The position numbers and the translations under genes were made by a program. 64,000 bases of DNA from Solen grandis (lineage: Eukaryota; Mollusca; Bivalvia; Adapedonta; Solenidae): the NCBI GenBank assembly GCA_021229015.1, contig CM037784.1, forward strand, positions 68,169,013 through 68,233,012, given 5' to 3'. The notes beneath the pieces are model-generated. The model saw only the letters and a list, made by a program, of their open reading frames with translations. It was not told the origin of the DNA and did not search any database. The number at the start of each line of letters is the position of its first letter. Within the stretch, counting starts at the first letter, position 1. Shown in pieces: positions 45,044-57,625 of this stretch.

Positions 45044-46539
45044 CAAATATTGGTTATGCTACTAGCTACAAGTGAAAAATAGTACATTTTCTTGTAACTA
45101 CTAATCTGACTGATCGAACAGCTAGACAAGGTCTTAACAAAGTTTGACTGAATTTGATCCAGAATGAAAACAAACTGGCAACTGTTAATAGTAAAGACAC
45201 CAGTTTGATTAAATTGACATGGAAATGGGACTGTAAACTATTGTTTAACAAAATGCTTATTTTTTATGTGTACATTTAGAGTCTGATCACATGTCAGTGT
45301 TTCTTGAAACTTTTCACTGCAAAATATTGAAATTCAAAATCCCCAAAAAATAAAGTAATAATATAATTTATACACAGCGCTCTCTCACTGATCATTTGAA
45401 ATGTTATGTGACCTTGCACCAGGTAAAAAAGAGCACTCTTACTCAATTTAGGCACTTGTGTATTTTTTAAGTAAACAAGCATCAATGTAACTTTATGGCA
45501 GAGGGATATGTTTTTGTGTAAATTAACTTTTATATGTGTAATGTGACGTTTATAAAACATGAATAAATACCTATACCTTTGAATGCAGGAAGTTCAATAT
45601 ATCATCTCATAAGTAAAGTCTCATCATGATGAGTACCTTTAAGGTGATGACCAAAGTACTTTATTCCATGCACCAGATACATATTAGAAGAGTTAACAAA
45701 GTAACATATGAGTGCCTATTGTTGTCACTTTTCACAATTGCTTACTTCAAAGTTTTGTTCAATGAATCATGTGAACTTATACCCATGTGCAAACATGAAG
45801 ATAATTATGTTTTCCAATGACTTCTTAAGCTATTAACCATAACAATAAAATGTTATTGACATGGAAATAAATCGCAAAAGACAGGCGAGGTTGTCCTGAC
45901 GACTTAAAGACTCATATGACCAATTATGGACAATTCCTTAAATCTTCAGACATCAAAATATGTTAATTATGATCCTGAGTTCATAAGACAATTTAAGTCT
46001 AAAACAGTTGTGTCAATTTTATGGAATAAAATATCTTCACAGGGAGCTTTAATTATCATTTTATCTCTGCAGCATATGTGCCTAAATGTTATAATTGCTT
46101 CTTGCGATGATCCACGTGAATGTAGAATATGGGGTACAGTATAAATGGTTAAGCAAACAGCATTTATATCATGTGTAATTTATATCATGACAATTATACC
46201 ACTAAAGATAAACAGATTTCACATTGATTATATCATCAAATCACATTTTTTAATGTATGAGTATTTACACACATTAAGGCATCCTGTAGTAATAAAACTG
46301 ACTCTCTAGTTGGAGAAAATAAAACAGACTTCTTTTAATTGTATTATACTGAAAGTATGAAATAATATTGTATTATATGGATAATGAATATTACAAGGAA
46401 AAATGCCCTACAGTGGGAAATAATTGTTCATAGTAATTAGTTGCCTAAAACTTAAGCATTATAGTCATGCTTTTCTCAATTCAGGCTTGTATTTTTCTAC
46501 ATATAGAGCCACATACACACAACGTAGCTGATGTTTGTA
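45044..46539. other. AT-rich sequence, no gene recognised
   Basis: Several frames of 60-90 codons on both strands (for example 45294-45560) show no domain or splice pattern. Confidence 0.5.
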
Positions 46540-46866
46540 TTAAAGTGCACTCAGAGGACCTCCATTAGAAAACACACCAATAGACTGAGGACACCTGGAA
46601 AAAAGAGAACTTGCACTCCGGTCCTTGTACTTTTTATCTCATTAAACAAATCATTAGATATCGACCTAAAAGTTAAGTTTGTATCTGAGATTAATTTGAC
46701 AAGACATGTGCTACTTAAGCTAGCTATTTGTTGTTTATGTTTTAACTGAATAAGTACTATGGATATCAGAAAAAAGACAATACATGCCCACTTTTCTGAA
46801 TGTCCTCTGAATCTGTTGGTGTGTTTAATCTGACAGAAGTCCTTGGAATATTTTTATGCACATTAA
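46540..46866. mobile_element. 319-bp MITE-like element flanked by TTAA
   Basis: TTAA at 46540-46543 and 46863-46866 bracket 46544-46862. The arms are imperfect inverted copies: left GTGCACTCAGAGGACC...AAACACACCAATAGACTGAG, right in complement GTGCATAAAAATATTCC...AAACACACCAACAGATTCAG. The centre (about 46610-46790) is non-coding. TTAA flanks suggest mobilisation by piggyBac or Kolobok enzymes; the termini do not match the 8.3-kb transposon here. Confidence 0.55.
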
Positions 46867-49800
46867 CCTAATCCTTATTCTTGAGAAGAAATATATCATC
46901 TTTGCTTTTTATTGAAATTGCCCTCTTTGTATAATTCACACTCACTGTGCACAGGAAAAAAGGAAGTTGAAAATGGAACAGAACAGAATTGTTTATATCA
47001 GCATGCCACTTTAAAAATAAAACAACCAATACTTGCTGCTTAAACATGGATTATACAAATGTTTTTTCATGATAACTCACTGCCTGGATACTAACCCAGA
47101 CTTCACCAAAACCACACATATCACACAATTTTGTAAGTTTACCCTATAATTATAAGTATTAGCATGTGTGCAAAGAGCAAATTTGTTCAGTCAAGTGATG
47201 GCAAATGAAGAAAGAAAATCTTAAAATAGGTTTTATAATTTTAAATATATTAATTTATTATACTTACAATACTGTCTGTGACAGTAATGCCTCAAATGAG
47301 GAAACCAGCCATTTTTTCGCTGATGACTGTGATGATTATGCGTCTGTGGATTGTGTATTGATAGACGTAATTAATACACACAGATTTTCAGTTTGATTTA
47401 GTTTAATAATTCTTTTAAATCATTATTTACATTCAACCAGTGTTAAAAACAATAAAATTTACATATTTTTTTCATGCAGGTACATTACTATTTTATATAA
47501 AACTGATATTATTTCTTATTTAGATAGGTAAGGTATCAGTTGGATGGTTATGTAATGTTCTATTCACATAGTATTTTAAATACATTCATTGGAACAGGAG
47601 ATATGTAAAAACATGATCGACTTTGCAAGAACTGAACAATATGCATGGAATGTGCTTTTGTGAGATTTGATCTTTGTTTAATGGCTATGTCTTTGCATTA
47701 TTTTACTGATTATAGATTTAAGGTCATGGTTAATGTTGATACAATTAGCACTTGTACAAACACAAAACGAAATGACAAAATATTGTATGAGCATTTTCTT
47801 ACCATTTAAGATTACTTACCCTCTCCATCTATTTTTAACTTTCTCCTGAGTTAATATGTTATAGTTATTATATACATGTAGTTTATTAATGCAGGCAAAG
47901 GGTTTTTAAGTAGCTAAATACCATATTTGGACTCTGTTTGTTTAACCTGTCTAATTTGCAATTTTTTTTTGTGCAAAAATTGTACATTTTAATAACGCAT
48001 TAACATTTGGTGTATGTGGAATAATAAAGAGTACTTCTATATACAAACATTGATGTTGAAGAGGTAAAAAAATGGGTATTTGTATTAAATTTTGCATAAC
48101 TGATCAGGGATATACAAATGAAATAATTTTCCCAATGGCAGGGGAATCAGGTCTTATATGGCTGGTTGGTGAGCTGCCAGTTAGTTAAATAATGGTTACT
48201 GGTTGGTTTTCTACCTAGTGCTTGGCATATAGGAGGAAACCGGGGAGGTACTTGTGAAAGCAAAGTCAAAACTGGCTGGCCCTTTCAACAGGGGTGACAC
48301 TATAATTAACACTTTACCTGATATGAATGAATTCCACGTGTCACAGGGTGAGAAAAATGTGCAGCCTGACTAGGATTCCAACCCAGTACCTTTCACAAAC
48401 AGGGCGAAAGCTACTCGGCAGCGTTTAAACACACGTTAGTAGTAGGTTAATGTGAGTCTGTGACAGTTACTGTAACCAACCCCTCCATTATTGAGTTTGT
48501 CCCTGAGTTACAGGATATATATAACCATGCTCATTTATACATTATAGTAATGTTGTCGTCAACAAGTACAGAATATACATCAATTAACATATCAGTGTAT
48601 CGCACATTGTGCTATATTGCTTTTGGAGGAATATCGACTACCGTCATTTTGTTATCAATATAACATTTTTTATAACATTGCACATTATTAGGCTTAAAAC
48701 TATAGCATCTGAAGATCTGCAATTTAGTTAAATTTGAAGCGCAAATAATGACAGAATATGCTAATGTTATACATATATCTAATCTTAGTTATAAGTATCC
48801 AAAAAGAGCCATAATGTTGTTCCAGTTGACCAGTCATATGTTTGAAACTGATTTCGAGACCTTTGCCACCACTACATACTTACAAGATTTCATATTGAAA
48901 TTATTTGTGTTTTAGTGATTTATGTGAATATATGAAGCTACCAATTGATGGAAAATGATAAATGTTCTAGGTAAACATTTGCATTTGGGTTCAAATTACA
49001 TATGATTTATATAGAGTTTGATTTTGGGACTAGATCGTAAAAATCGTATATATAGGAGCATCCAACAGTTAGTCGGTCTGTAATGCATGAAAATGTGTTG
49101 CAAATTGACCTCTATTTTGGTGTTCTTTATCACAGTTGCCCATTTGTAACATACTATTTTACATAAGATTTTTTTTAATTATCCATTGAAATGACAATCA
49201 GTTTGTATTCGTTCTTGTTTGCCTGTTGATGATTATTTAACACATCATTATTTATTAGTTTCTGATTATGTGAGACCTTGACATAGCTGGATATTTATAT
49301 TTGTACGAGTACTTCATCCCCACCATACCAATTACCACACACTTTATCTGATAGTCAGATGGATGGATGGATTCTTCAATAATGAAGTCTGCTAAGACTG
49401 AGTGATTGTACAAAGTGTCAGGACCATTTAAAATCCATAAAAGCATGTGTTTTAAGGTTTTAGAACTGTAATAAGTTTTGGCAAACATCGACATAATTAC
49501 CTCTACTATTCGTGGTGTTAGATAATGACAAATCAGACATTTCCGGGAGTAACTTTATTTAGTAAATATTACATGATCTGAAGGGTTTTTCAGATATTAT
49601 GACATCATTTTAGAGTCAAACAGGAAAGAAAAGGAGGAAAAAGAACTTTTCTGTCCTGTACAAAAAAGGCAATGCTTACTGCTGTAGATAGCCTGCATTT
49701 TTATCATCTCAATACTGGCAGTAATATGAATATACTCACAGTTTAGTCCTTAGGTGTCAGGTATAGCATCTGCCTTGCAAACATAAGGTCCCAAGTTCGA

Positions 49801-52800
49801 TTCCTTGGAGCAGATGAAAATTTGGTAATTGTTCATCTGGTCACACAATTAGTGTAAGTAAAGTCTTTACTTAAGTTTAAGTTATGGTGTTAAGTTTCTA
49901 GGTAGCAGAATGGAAAGAGATAAGTTGAAATTGGAGAAAAAAATGTATCTTAATTGATTCCTGGGAGAAGGTGGTAACTTTCATTACTTTTCATTTGCAT
50001 GCACATTTTGAGCGAGTACTGATGTAATGTAGAGAGTTAAGTTTGAACTTGTTTCTCAATCTATTTAAAATATATATGATCAAATAAAAAGCATGAATTT
50101 ACTCAAGATTTTTTTTTATCATACAGGCTATACCCCTGTTAAGGCAGTGCATCTTGCCAACATCAAAGGCACATTTTTAATGATTTCAGGGTTAAAAATG
50201 CAAAAGATAATAAATTTGTATTGTATTCTGACATTATCGCATTATATATAATCTGTGACTGATTAGCATGTTGATATGAAGTTTGCCTTTTTGTTTCATT
50301 TTGAGACCATTTCTTGTGTTGTCTTATTTTTGTATAATTATTTTAAGGCCATTTTGTTTTATTTAAATAGATTTTTTTCTAAAAGTTAAGGGTAGGAGGA
50401 GGGAAAAAAATAAGATGTAGACCAAAAAGTTCCCTTTTAATATGTTACTTTTAAGTACATGTATAGTTCTTTATACCCCGATGAAACACATGAAAATAAC
50501 ATCTTAAATTTAACATCATGTAGTGCTGTACAGTCCTTAGAATGTAAACCAGCCACCAAATTTTATTTGGGTTATCCATGCTGTGATTCAACTCGTTTCA
50601 GTGTGACAGGATGTCAACATTGTAAACTTTATGATTATCAGTTAAAATTAAAACATATTGTGACTTTGATGTATTAGACGTGTTGTTAATAAATCAAGAT
50701 CATTTAAATTAGATCATTTAAATTTCTTTTTACAAGCAATAAACAATTTAAAAATTTGTTTTTTATAAATCGCTGGTGGATTTGAACCACCAAGATGATC
50801 AAATTATGTGCGACAATACAGTAGAGCAAGCCATCAGCTCTACTGCATACTCCACCTCCGTAGAATCTATCCCAGAAGTGGCATTCAACGTATATGAATA
50901 GATTATTATAAAGATTTAAGAAACAAAAACAAGACTAGCAAGCACGTGGACATGTTGTTTCATCTATGTCATATTGCTTTTTGATGATGGCATATAAACA
51001 TTTGGCATACTTCGCTCAATATCGTTCAGTATAGTAAACGCTTGAATTAATGTCGCATTTAAAAGACAGCTCCCAAAATACGCGGATTATGTGGCGGTTT
51101 GCAGTTTCAGCAAAAAAGAAATTGAGTTGAAAAAAACAAACATTTTTTTTAGTTTTGGAATAACTTGGAGTAGGCTGGTCCTTAAATCTCAAAATAAATA
51201 AAACTCTTGCCTGTTTTGGACTGCACGACAGGGCCATATTTAAATGAGATGGTAAAATGTTTTTGATTTTTAATATATGATTCTATATACCTTGCAGATT
51301 ATTTTGATGTATAACATCATTGTTTTCCAACAAATTGCAATTATCATCTACTCAGATAAACATTTGCATTATTTTTCACATCGCTAAAAATGTGCATTTC
51401 CAAAGCCTTGGTACAGTAACAAAAATCAATTTATTAAACTTATAAAATATAGTGCTGGAAGAATGATGATTTTTCCCGTGCAAGTATATCCTTTATATAC
51501 TAGCCTCTTTTTCAGATATTTTACCAACCCTTAACAGAAATAGAGAACATGAAAAGAGAAACAAGCAAATCCATAATCTGCAAAAGTGAATATTACAGTT
51601 CTAAAACCTTAATAAGACAACTAGGCATATTTAATAACAGTAGTGAGCGCATGAGATGACTTATTCTTAAGGCAAATAATAAAATGCATGTTTTTAAATC
51701 TACATCTGTGAGACTAAGTTCCATCGACATTGTGTGCTACATCTTAAACGCAGTCAGTCACAGAATAGTGAATGTATGTCTATGACTGTTTGAGTCAAGT
51801 ATTTTTTTATTTATTTATTTAAAAGTAAGGTCATCATCTTACGCCTACAAACTATATTTTGACATAAGTAGGTACTCTTTTGTGAACAAATAGGGGGCAT
51901 TTTAACTAAGCTTCCTGAAAGTATGCACTATAAAAAGGGCAAAATATGCATCTTAAAAGCAGCAGTTCCGATCATGAGAGACTCCCCATCAGGTAGACTT
52001 CCAGCAGCTGTTACTTTAAAGTAGACTTTTTTCTCTCATGTCTAATGCATTTACTGAAATGGCATTCAGAACACAGTATATATTTGCTTGACCTTGGACT
52101 ATCAAATACTTTCAGATCATGTATTTAACATGTTTGCACACATGTACAAAAACAAATGTCACAGTATTTTAAATGGACCATCAAAAAAGAATGTTTGCAT
52201 GTTTTCACCACTGATTGAAAAGGCACACACATCCCTAGACTTTTTAATGAAAAATAAATGCATATGTAGAAATAGGCATATAAATATAGCAGCATATTGG
52301 TAATGGTATTGCTTTTCTTCATCTTGTTAAAACCTTAGTAACCCTTATCGGTAAGAGGTTTCTGTAAGTGGTCTGGTAGCTGTCAGTAAAACATGAGCCC
52401 TGTAAGCAGGGGTGACCTGGGTGTAATCTGAGAAGTGGCACATTTTTTTCCTATGGTTAGACGGCGATTAGCCGTCTTATGCTGAAGAACGAAATCAGGC
52501 CTTGCTAATTTGCATATTTTCCACAACAATTTTAACTGTACCTCTCCGCGCTTAATGCGGATCCATGCAATGCGATTCTGCACTAACGAATACGAGTGGA
52601 ATATGTTACACAGACGTTTAAATCATAACCGTAACCGCTTTTAGTGTGTTATTGTTTGTTAACATGTTTTCTTTTGCCATTATTTTGCATTGGAAGCATC
52701 AATTTTAAGCGTGAAAAAAATATCCGTGACATTTCTTAACCAGAACAGCAACCCATCTTACGTATATGAAGATCTACTCCTGTAAAAAGAAAAAATAGTG

Positions 52801-53319
52801 CTCCGTATGTATGTAATTGACCTAAAGTAGTCCACACAATATTTTGCATGATGGCGAGTTAGGTTCCTCCCAGGGCATTTCTTAACTTGGAAAAAGATAG
52901 GCAAACATTCTAGTATCTTAAATAATCAAATACCTGGTCAATTTCTACATATACAAAACAACAGATAGAATTCGCTAGCACTAGAGAAAGAGAATGACCT
53001 ACTTAGGTATGCAGCTCTTTATGAATGAAAGGTTCATGACCTTTACTCCGGATTATTATGTTACAAACAGAAATTCTGTAGCAACAGCGGGTGGAGTTTT
53101 TGTCGTCATGTGACTGCCTCAATAACTTCAGAAACTCTGGGTTTATAATGTTAATTATCCCGTCGCCGTCTCTCAGCACATTGTGCGCTTTGATTACATT
53201 TAGCGCCCAGCATTCGGCCCTTATAGTCAAGTTCTCCAATGTATGTTGCAAACAGTGTTCCCTGTACTGCAAATGGGATTGGAAGGGGTGTATGTTGTGA
53301 TTGGTCTAGTTTGTTTGTA
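46867..53319. other. AT-rich sequence with scattered SINE heads, no gene recognised
   Basis: Three tRNA-like heads stand out. On the minus strand near 48370-48440: GGTACTGGGTTGGAATCCTA. On the plus strand at 49755-49830: TAGCATCTGCCTTGC, then CCAAGTTCGATTCC. On the minus strand at 50770-50850: GGCTTGCTCTACTG, then GGTGGTTCAAATCC. None forms a paired acceptor stem that I can see. The remainder has only short frames with no domains. Confidence 0.45.
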
Positions 53320-53530
53320 TATTGTTGGGTTAAACATCCCTCTAACAGTATTTCAGTCATTTGGAGACCATGTCTACTTGAAACAGATGTAGTGTTGCCA
53401 CACTGCAGTATCACATTATAGTCATACAACAGCCAGTCACATTATCCCGACACTGTGCTAATCAGTCCTGGAACTATTCTTATATGTTGAGTGCTAAGCA
53501 CTAAAGGGAACTTTATACTGCCGATTTTTT
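53320..53530 (-). mobile_element. SINE family 1 copy, minus strand
   Basis: In complement it reads TTCCCTTTAGTGCTTAGCAC, AGAATAGTTCCAGGACTG, GTCGGGATAATGTGACTGG, AATGTGATACTGCAGTGTGG, TTCAAGTAGACATGGTCTCC and AAATGACTGAAATACTG. It then has AGAGGGATGTTTAACCCAA. The same words in the same order occur at 60057-60255. Confidence 0.75.
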
Positions 53531-54312
53531 TTTAACAACTTGGAAATGTAGCAGCTGGAGAGCCCATGGGGCTGACACACTATATAAACCACACGGCCAC
53601 CAGAACCAAGTGGTACTTTCCCTGTAGATGAGGGGTATTGGGTTCAATTCTTAGTCTTGTTGCATATTTTCTTCATCTTGTTACATAAATACCTGTGACT
53701 CCATTTTATGATCACAAACTGAGAGGCTAATTTGCTTGAATCAATTCACAATTCAAGGACCTCCTGAGACATTAGATATTGAGGGGATTTGAAAATGGTA
53801 TACATGGTAATTAAAAGCATATTTTAAAACAATGAAATGTCATTTTGAAAACAAATAAATAAGATACAATCTCAATTCTTTTGCTCATGAATTTTGCATT
53901 TTAACAAGAAATGTAGAAATTCCACAAAAATACCAGGTTTTCAAACCTTTAGCTATTTACATACTATATATACACAATGTTGTCTCTTTACCATTGAAAT
54001 GGTGCCTTCATGGCCTACAGACCTGTGTCAGGAGCCTGCTCACACTATCATCATATAGATAATTAATACATAAGGAAATACAGCCTATAGACAAGGCCTG
54101 TTTACCCTGCATTTTTGACTTTCTGGAGGTGTGACCTTGACCTTAGATCTATGGACCTGTCTTAGGCCTGCACACCGTATCATCTTATTGAACAATTGTG
54201 TCAGGCTCTTCAAATCCCCAAGCATGAGGAAGTTACAACATGGACACTTAAAGCTCATTATACACAGTTTTTACCTTTAATAATGAATTTTGACCTTGAC
54301 CTTTACCTACAC
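53531..54312. other. Possible SINE head, otherwise nothing recognised
   Basis: 53640-53660 holds a B-box-like TTGGGTTCAATTCTTAG. No A-box was convincing, and no coding sequence is seen. Confidence 0.35.
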
Positions 54313-55084
54313 ACCTGCAGGGTTGCCACATACCTTGAAAAGTCAGGGAAAAATGATTTTTTTTCAAGGTCAGTGAATTGTCAGGGAATTTTGAAAAATG
54401 GTCAGTGAAAAAATACATTTTAGAAAAGTCAGGGAAAAGTCAGGGAAAAATGAAAGTCTGAGTTGATGTTTTGAATTTTTCAGTGGCTATGGCAGTCTTC
54501 AAACAGTATTTATAAGTATTACTTTCAAACATTGATTATTTAATAATATAAAAACATTCCTAAGCATGAAACCTTAAAAGGTTTGGGATGTTAGACTGAT
54601 AGGTTAAGTCAACTCACTGAGATTTTATTGTGCACACTGTTTATCAGAGTTATTTTTGTTGAGTTAAATGTTTTAACATTAGAGGTGTATGACATGACTG
54701 TATGTACATGTATAATCATGATGATTTTAAATGCTTTTGTGACCATTTATGTTGATATAGTGTCCATAGCTTACATGTAAATGTTGCTTAATGTGTAAGA
54801 TTGACTGAAGTATTACTACCTTGTAAGAAAATCATTTAGTAGTATCTGTACTATTATCACTGACTAATATAACCATGAAAAGGAATTCTGATTTATTTGA
54901 AATTTGTTAAGGTTATTATTCTATAACAATAAAAATGTAGATGGGAGGATTGGACGGCTGAAGGGGAGGAGGAGGCCGAAAAATTGTGGTTGTATTGGTC
55001 AGTGAAAAGTAGGGCTGAGTCAGGGAAAAGTCAGGGAATAGTCAGGGAATTTTATTTCTTCAGCTCTGTGGCAACCCTGACCTG
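54313..55084. mobile_element. 762-bp non-autonomous DNA transposon, CAGGGTTGCCACA ends
   Basis: The left end CAGGGTTGCCACA (54318) and right end TGTGGCAACCCTG (to 55079) are perfect 13-bp inverted repeats. They are flanked by ACCTG at 54313-54317 and 55080-55084, a 5-bp direct repeat. Both subterminal regions carry repeated GTCAGGGAAAA and GTCAGTGAAAA words on the same strand. The centre is non-coding. The CAGGG start is hAT-like, but hAT makes 8-bp duplications, so the superfamily is open. Confidence 0.75.
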
Positions 55085-55199
55085 TGTAATGAGCCTGCAC
55101 ATCAAATCATTGTTTTGGACAAATGTATAAATCTTTCAATGTACAAGGAAACCACAGTCTGGACAAGGTCTCTTTCCTTCAACCCTGAAGTGTGACTTT

Positions 55200-55640
55200 T
55201 ACCTGATGAGCTGTCGTCCCAGGGGTCAGGCCCCATCCCTTCATATCTCAAAAAATGTTCAGATCCCCACCCCTAAACCATATATATTCTTGTTCATGAT
55301 AGGAATGTACTTCTTTTATGTTCACATGGGTCACAAGGGTCAGGCCCCCCACTCCCTCAATTTTACTTATACTCATATCTCAAAAACTGTTCAGATCCCC
55401 ACCAATAAATCCTATATATTCTTGTTCCTCATGATGAGACAGATCGAATGGTACTTCTTTAGTGTCCCTGGGGGGTGGGGGTTTAAAAACCATAATATCC
55501 CCACCCATAAACTATATATATTCTTGTTCCTCATCTGATCAGATGGATAGAATGCTACATCTTTGATGTTCACATGGGTCACAAGTGGGTCAGGCCCCAC
55601 TCCCTCAATTTTACTTATGACCTTATTTAGTAACAATTAT
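55200..55640. repeat. Tandem repeat, about three degenerate ~130-bp units
   Basis: TCAGATCCCCACC.(C/A)(T)AAA, TATATATTCTTGTTC(C/A)T and CACATGGGTCACAAG.GGGTCAGGCCCC recur at about 55259, 55390 and 55490. The plus- and minus-strand frames over it are repeat artefacts. Confidence 0.7.
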
Positions 55641-55984
55641 ATTATTACTTGTTAAAAGTTTTGTCAAATAAATACATTTATGAAAGACAGCGATATTAGT
55701 TTAAAATCCATAGAAGTTTTTACTAGGTAAAATTATTCTGAATTAACGGTACTGCTCGTGATGCATTCTGGATTTCTTATCCCATCTTATAAGAGAGTCA
55801 AAGAATGAACCCACAGATTAGGGGAGTGAGAAAAGGGTCCTGTCTTATAGACAAATAGTCTTATAGGTGAGTTTCTATTGTATTTTTTTAATGTACCAAG
55901 TATTTGATTAATGATGTGGTATATATGCCATAATTATTGTGTCAGATGAAAAAAAAAAATTACCAACCTACCTACCCACCTAAA

Positions 55985-56417
55985 ACAAGAGGGCCATGAT
56001 GGCCCTGAATCGCTCACCTGATTATAAATGAGCAACATATGTTGGATTTTTCATATTGACCCACTTTTTGACCCCACATGACCCAAATTCGAACCTGTCC
56101 AAGGTTTCATGAAAACAAACATTCTGACCAAGTTTCATGAAGATTGGGCCAAAAATGTGGCTTCTAGAGTGTTAACAAGGTTTTTCCAAGATTTGACCTC
56201 ATTACCTACTTTTTGATCCCACATGACCCAAATTCAATCCTGTCCAAGATTTTATTGAGACAAACATTCTGACCAAGTTTCATGAAGATTGGCCTAAACA
56301 TATGGCCTCTAGAGTGTTAACAAGCCAAATTGTTGACGACGCACGTGGCACGACGGAGGCCGGACAAAGGGCGATCACAAAAGCTCACCTTAAGCACATT
56401 GTGCTAAGGTGAGCTAA
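55985..56417 (+). mobile_element. Helentron-like repeat copy H, short complete copy
   Basis: Begins ACAAGAGGGCCATGATGGCC, then TGAATCGCTCACCTGA. It has two internal units with AGTTTCATGAAGATTGG and CTCTAGAGTGTTAACAAG. GACGGAGGCCGGACAAAGG follows, and it ends in AGCTCACCTTAAGCACATTG, GTGCTAAGGTGAGCTAA. The final palindrome carries paired changes (CTTAAGCAC against GTGCTAAG) that preserve its self-complementarity. Confidence 0.75.
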
Positions 56418-56880
56418 AAATATGGGTCGGGTAACTTCAAAGAATTTTTTAAGGTCAGCCTTATATTGAAAGCTTTTTTACAAAACATTACTAATTTATT
56501 TAATATATTTTTGTTTTCAGTTTTTAACAGTTCAATATATTTGTACACACTGGGATTTTGTATATAAAACTTTGGAACATATTTGTTTCTTAAATCTAAA
56601 TATTTTGGACATATAATAATAAAATGATATTCATCCTCTATTTCATTTTTTTGTTACACAAAGAACATTTTCTTGACTTAAATTCCTTTCTATGTTTTGG
56701 TGATGTCCAGTTTCAATATTCAAGCTATGTGTTGATAATCTAATTTTTGCCAAAGTATTATGTAATGCAGGATTATCCATAATTCTCAAATAAGGTGACA
56801 TTGAAAATGATGTTTTGATTTCTTTATTGTTTGTTCTGTATTATCAATGAATTACATTTTATCTATAGCATGCTTAAATT
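56418..56880 (-). pseudogene. LINE polyprotein C-terminal remnant with CCHC motif
   Basis: The minus strand reads FSMSPYLRIMDNPALHNTLA, KIRLSTHSLNIETG and then C-S-L-C-N-K-K. After a one-base frame change it continues NEIEDEYHFIIICPKYLDLR, NKYVPKFYIQNPSVYKYIEL and NKLVMFCKKAFNIR. The C-x2-C...EDEYHF..xCP pattern is the CCHC element near the C-terminus of many LINE reverse transcriptases (RTE/CR1/L1-type). No ATG start is needed because it is 5'-truncated. Stops occur upstream of 56835. Copy H of the Helentron-like family abuts its 3' end at 56417. Confidence 0.7.
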
Positions 56881-57429
56881 GTGTATAGTGATGCAAATAT
56901 ACATAAAATTATAAATAATGTATAAATAATAAATAAGCTGAGAAAAGGATGAAATTTTTTATACTATGCTATGATTCGTTATTACATCAATTGATACTTA
57001 ATGTCCTTTAAAGTTATATGTTTTTATATTATTTCATGAACGCCATCAAAAATATTCCATAACATATGTTTTAATGATAAACACATCAAAATAAAAAATA
57101 AAAATATTTCATTCATTCAAAATATCATTTACCAGAGCTAGAAGCTGAAAAAAAAAAAAAGAATTTAAAGTGAGTGTGAACAGCATAATCACCTCCCAAT
57201 TAGGGTTACCATCTTTCACACCTTTAAATTATTAATGCTATCAGCACTTAATAAAATGCCACGGGTGAACAAGTTTTACTTGATTGGTGTAATCTGATTC
57301 AGTTAAAGGTGTTTATAATTAAATTTAAGCTGAAACATGTAATTGTAGGGCTCAAAGATACCGGTTATCATGTATATAAATAAGCAAACATCAAAAAAAG
57401 AATTTAAAAAGAAAAAGAATGTCTGACTA
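56881..57429. other. AT-rich sequence, no gene recognised
   Basis: May include more of the LINE remnant, but no reading frame could be followed. Confidence 0.45.
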
Positions 57430-57625
57430 TGACTTGACTATTTGAGTTTACTGTCGCTTCAACAGTATTTCAGTCATATAGTGAGGTCCAGCTAATATCA
57501 GGTGGAGTAAGACCCCGAATGCACAGAGGCATCCAGGTAGAACCACCGACCTACCACAAGCCATCTGGAAGGCTTCCTCACATGAAAATCCAAATTACCC
57601 TGCCAGGATTCAATGAGGGGCTGAG
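57430..57625 (-). mobile_element. tRNA-derived SINE (family 2), third copy
   Basis: The plus strand reads GAGTTTACTGTCGCTTCAAC, AGTATTTCAGTCATATAG, GGTCCAGCTAATATCAGGTG, CCAGGTAGAACCACCGACC and TCTGGAAGGCTTCCTCACAT. This is the complement of family 2 as at 27767-28014. The tRNA head is mostly lost after CAGGATTCAATGAGGGGCTG. Confidence 0.75.

Noticed and set aside
46540..46866. The TTAA MITE as a deletion derivative of the 8.3-kb transposon
   Set aside because: Its ends (AGTGCAC/TGTGCAT) do not match GGTAGWGGCACC; only the TTAA target is shared.
55206..55636. 110-codon plus and 74-codon minus frames
   Set aside because: They span a ~130-bp tandem repeat and simply repeat its translation.
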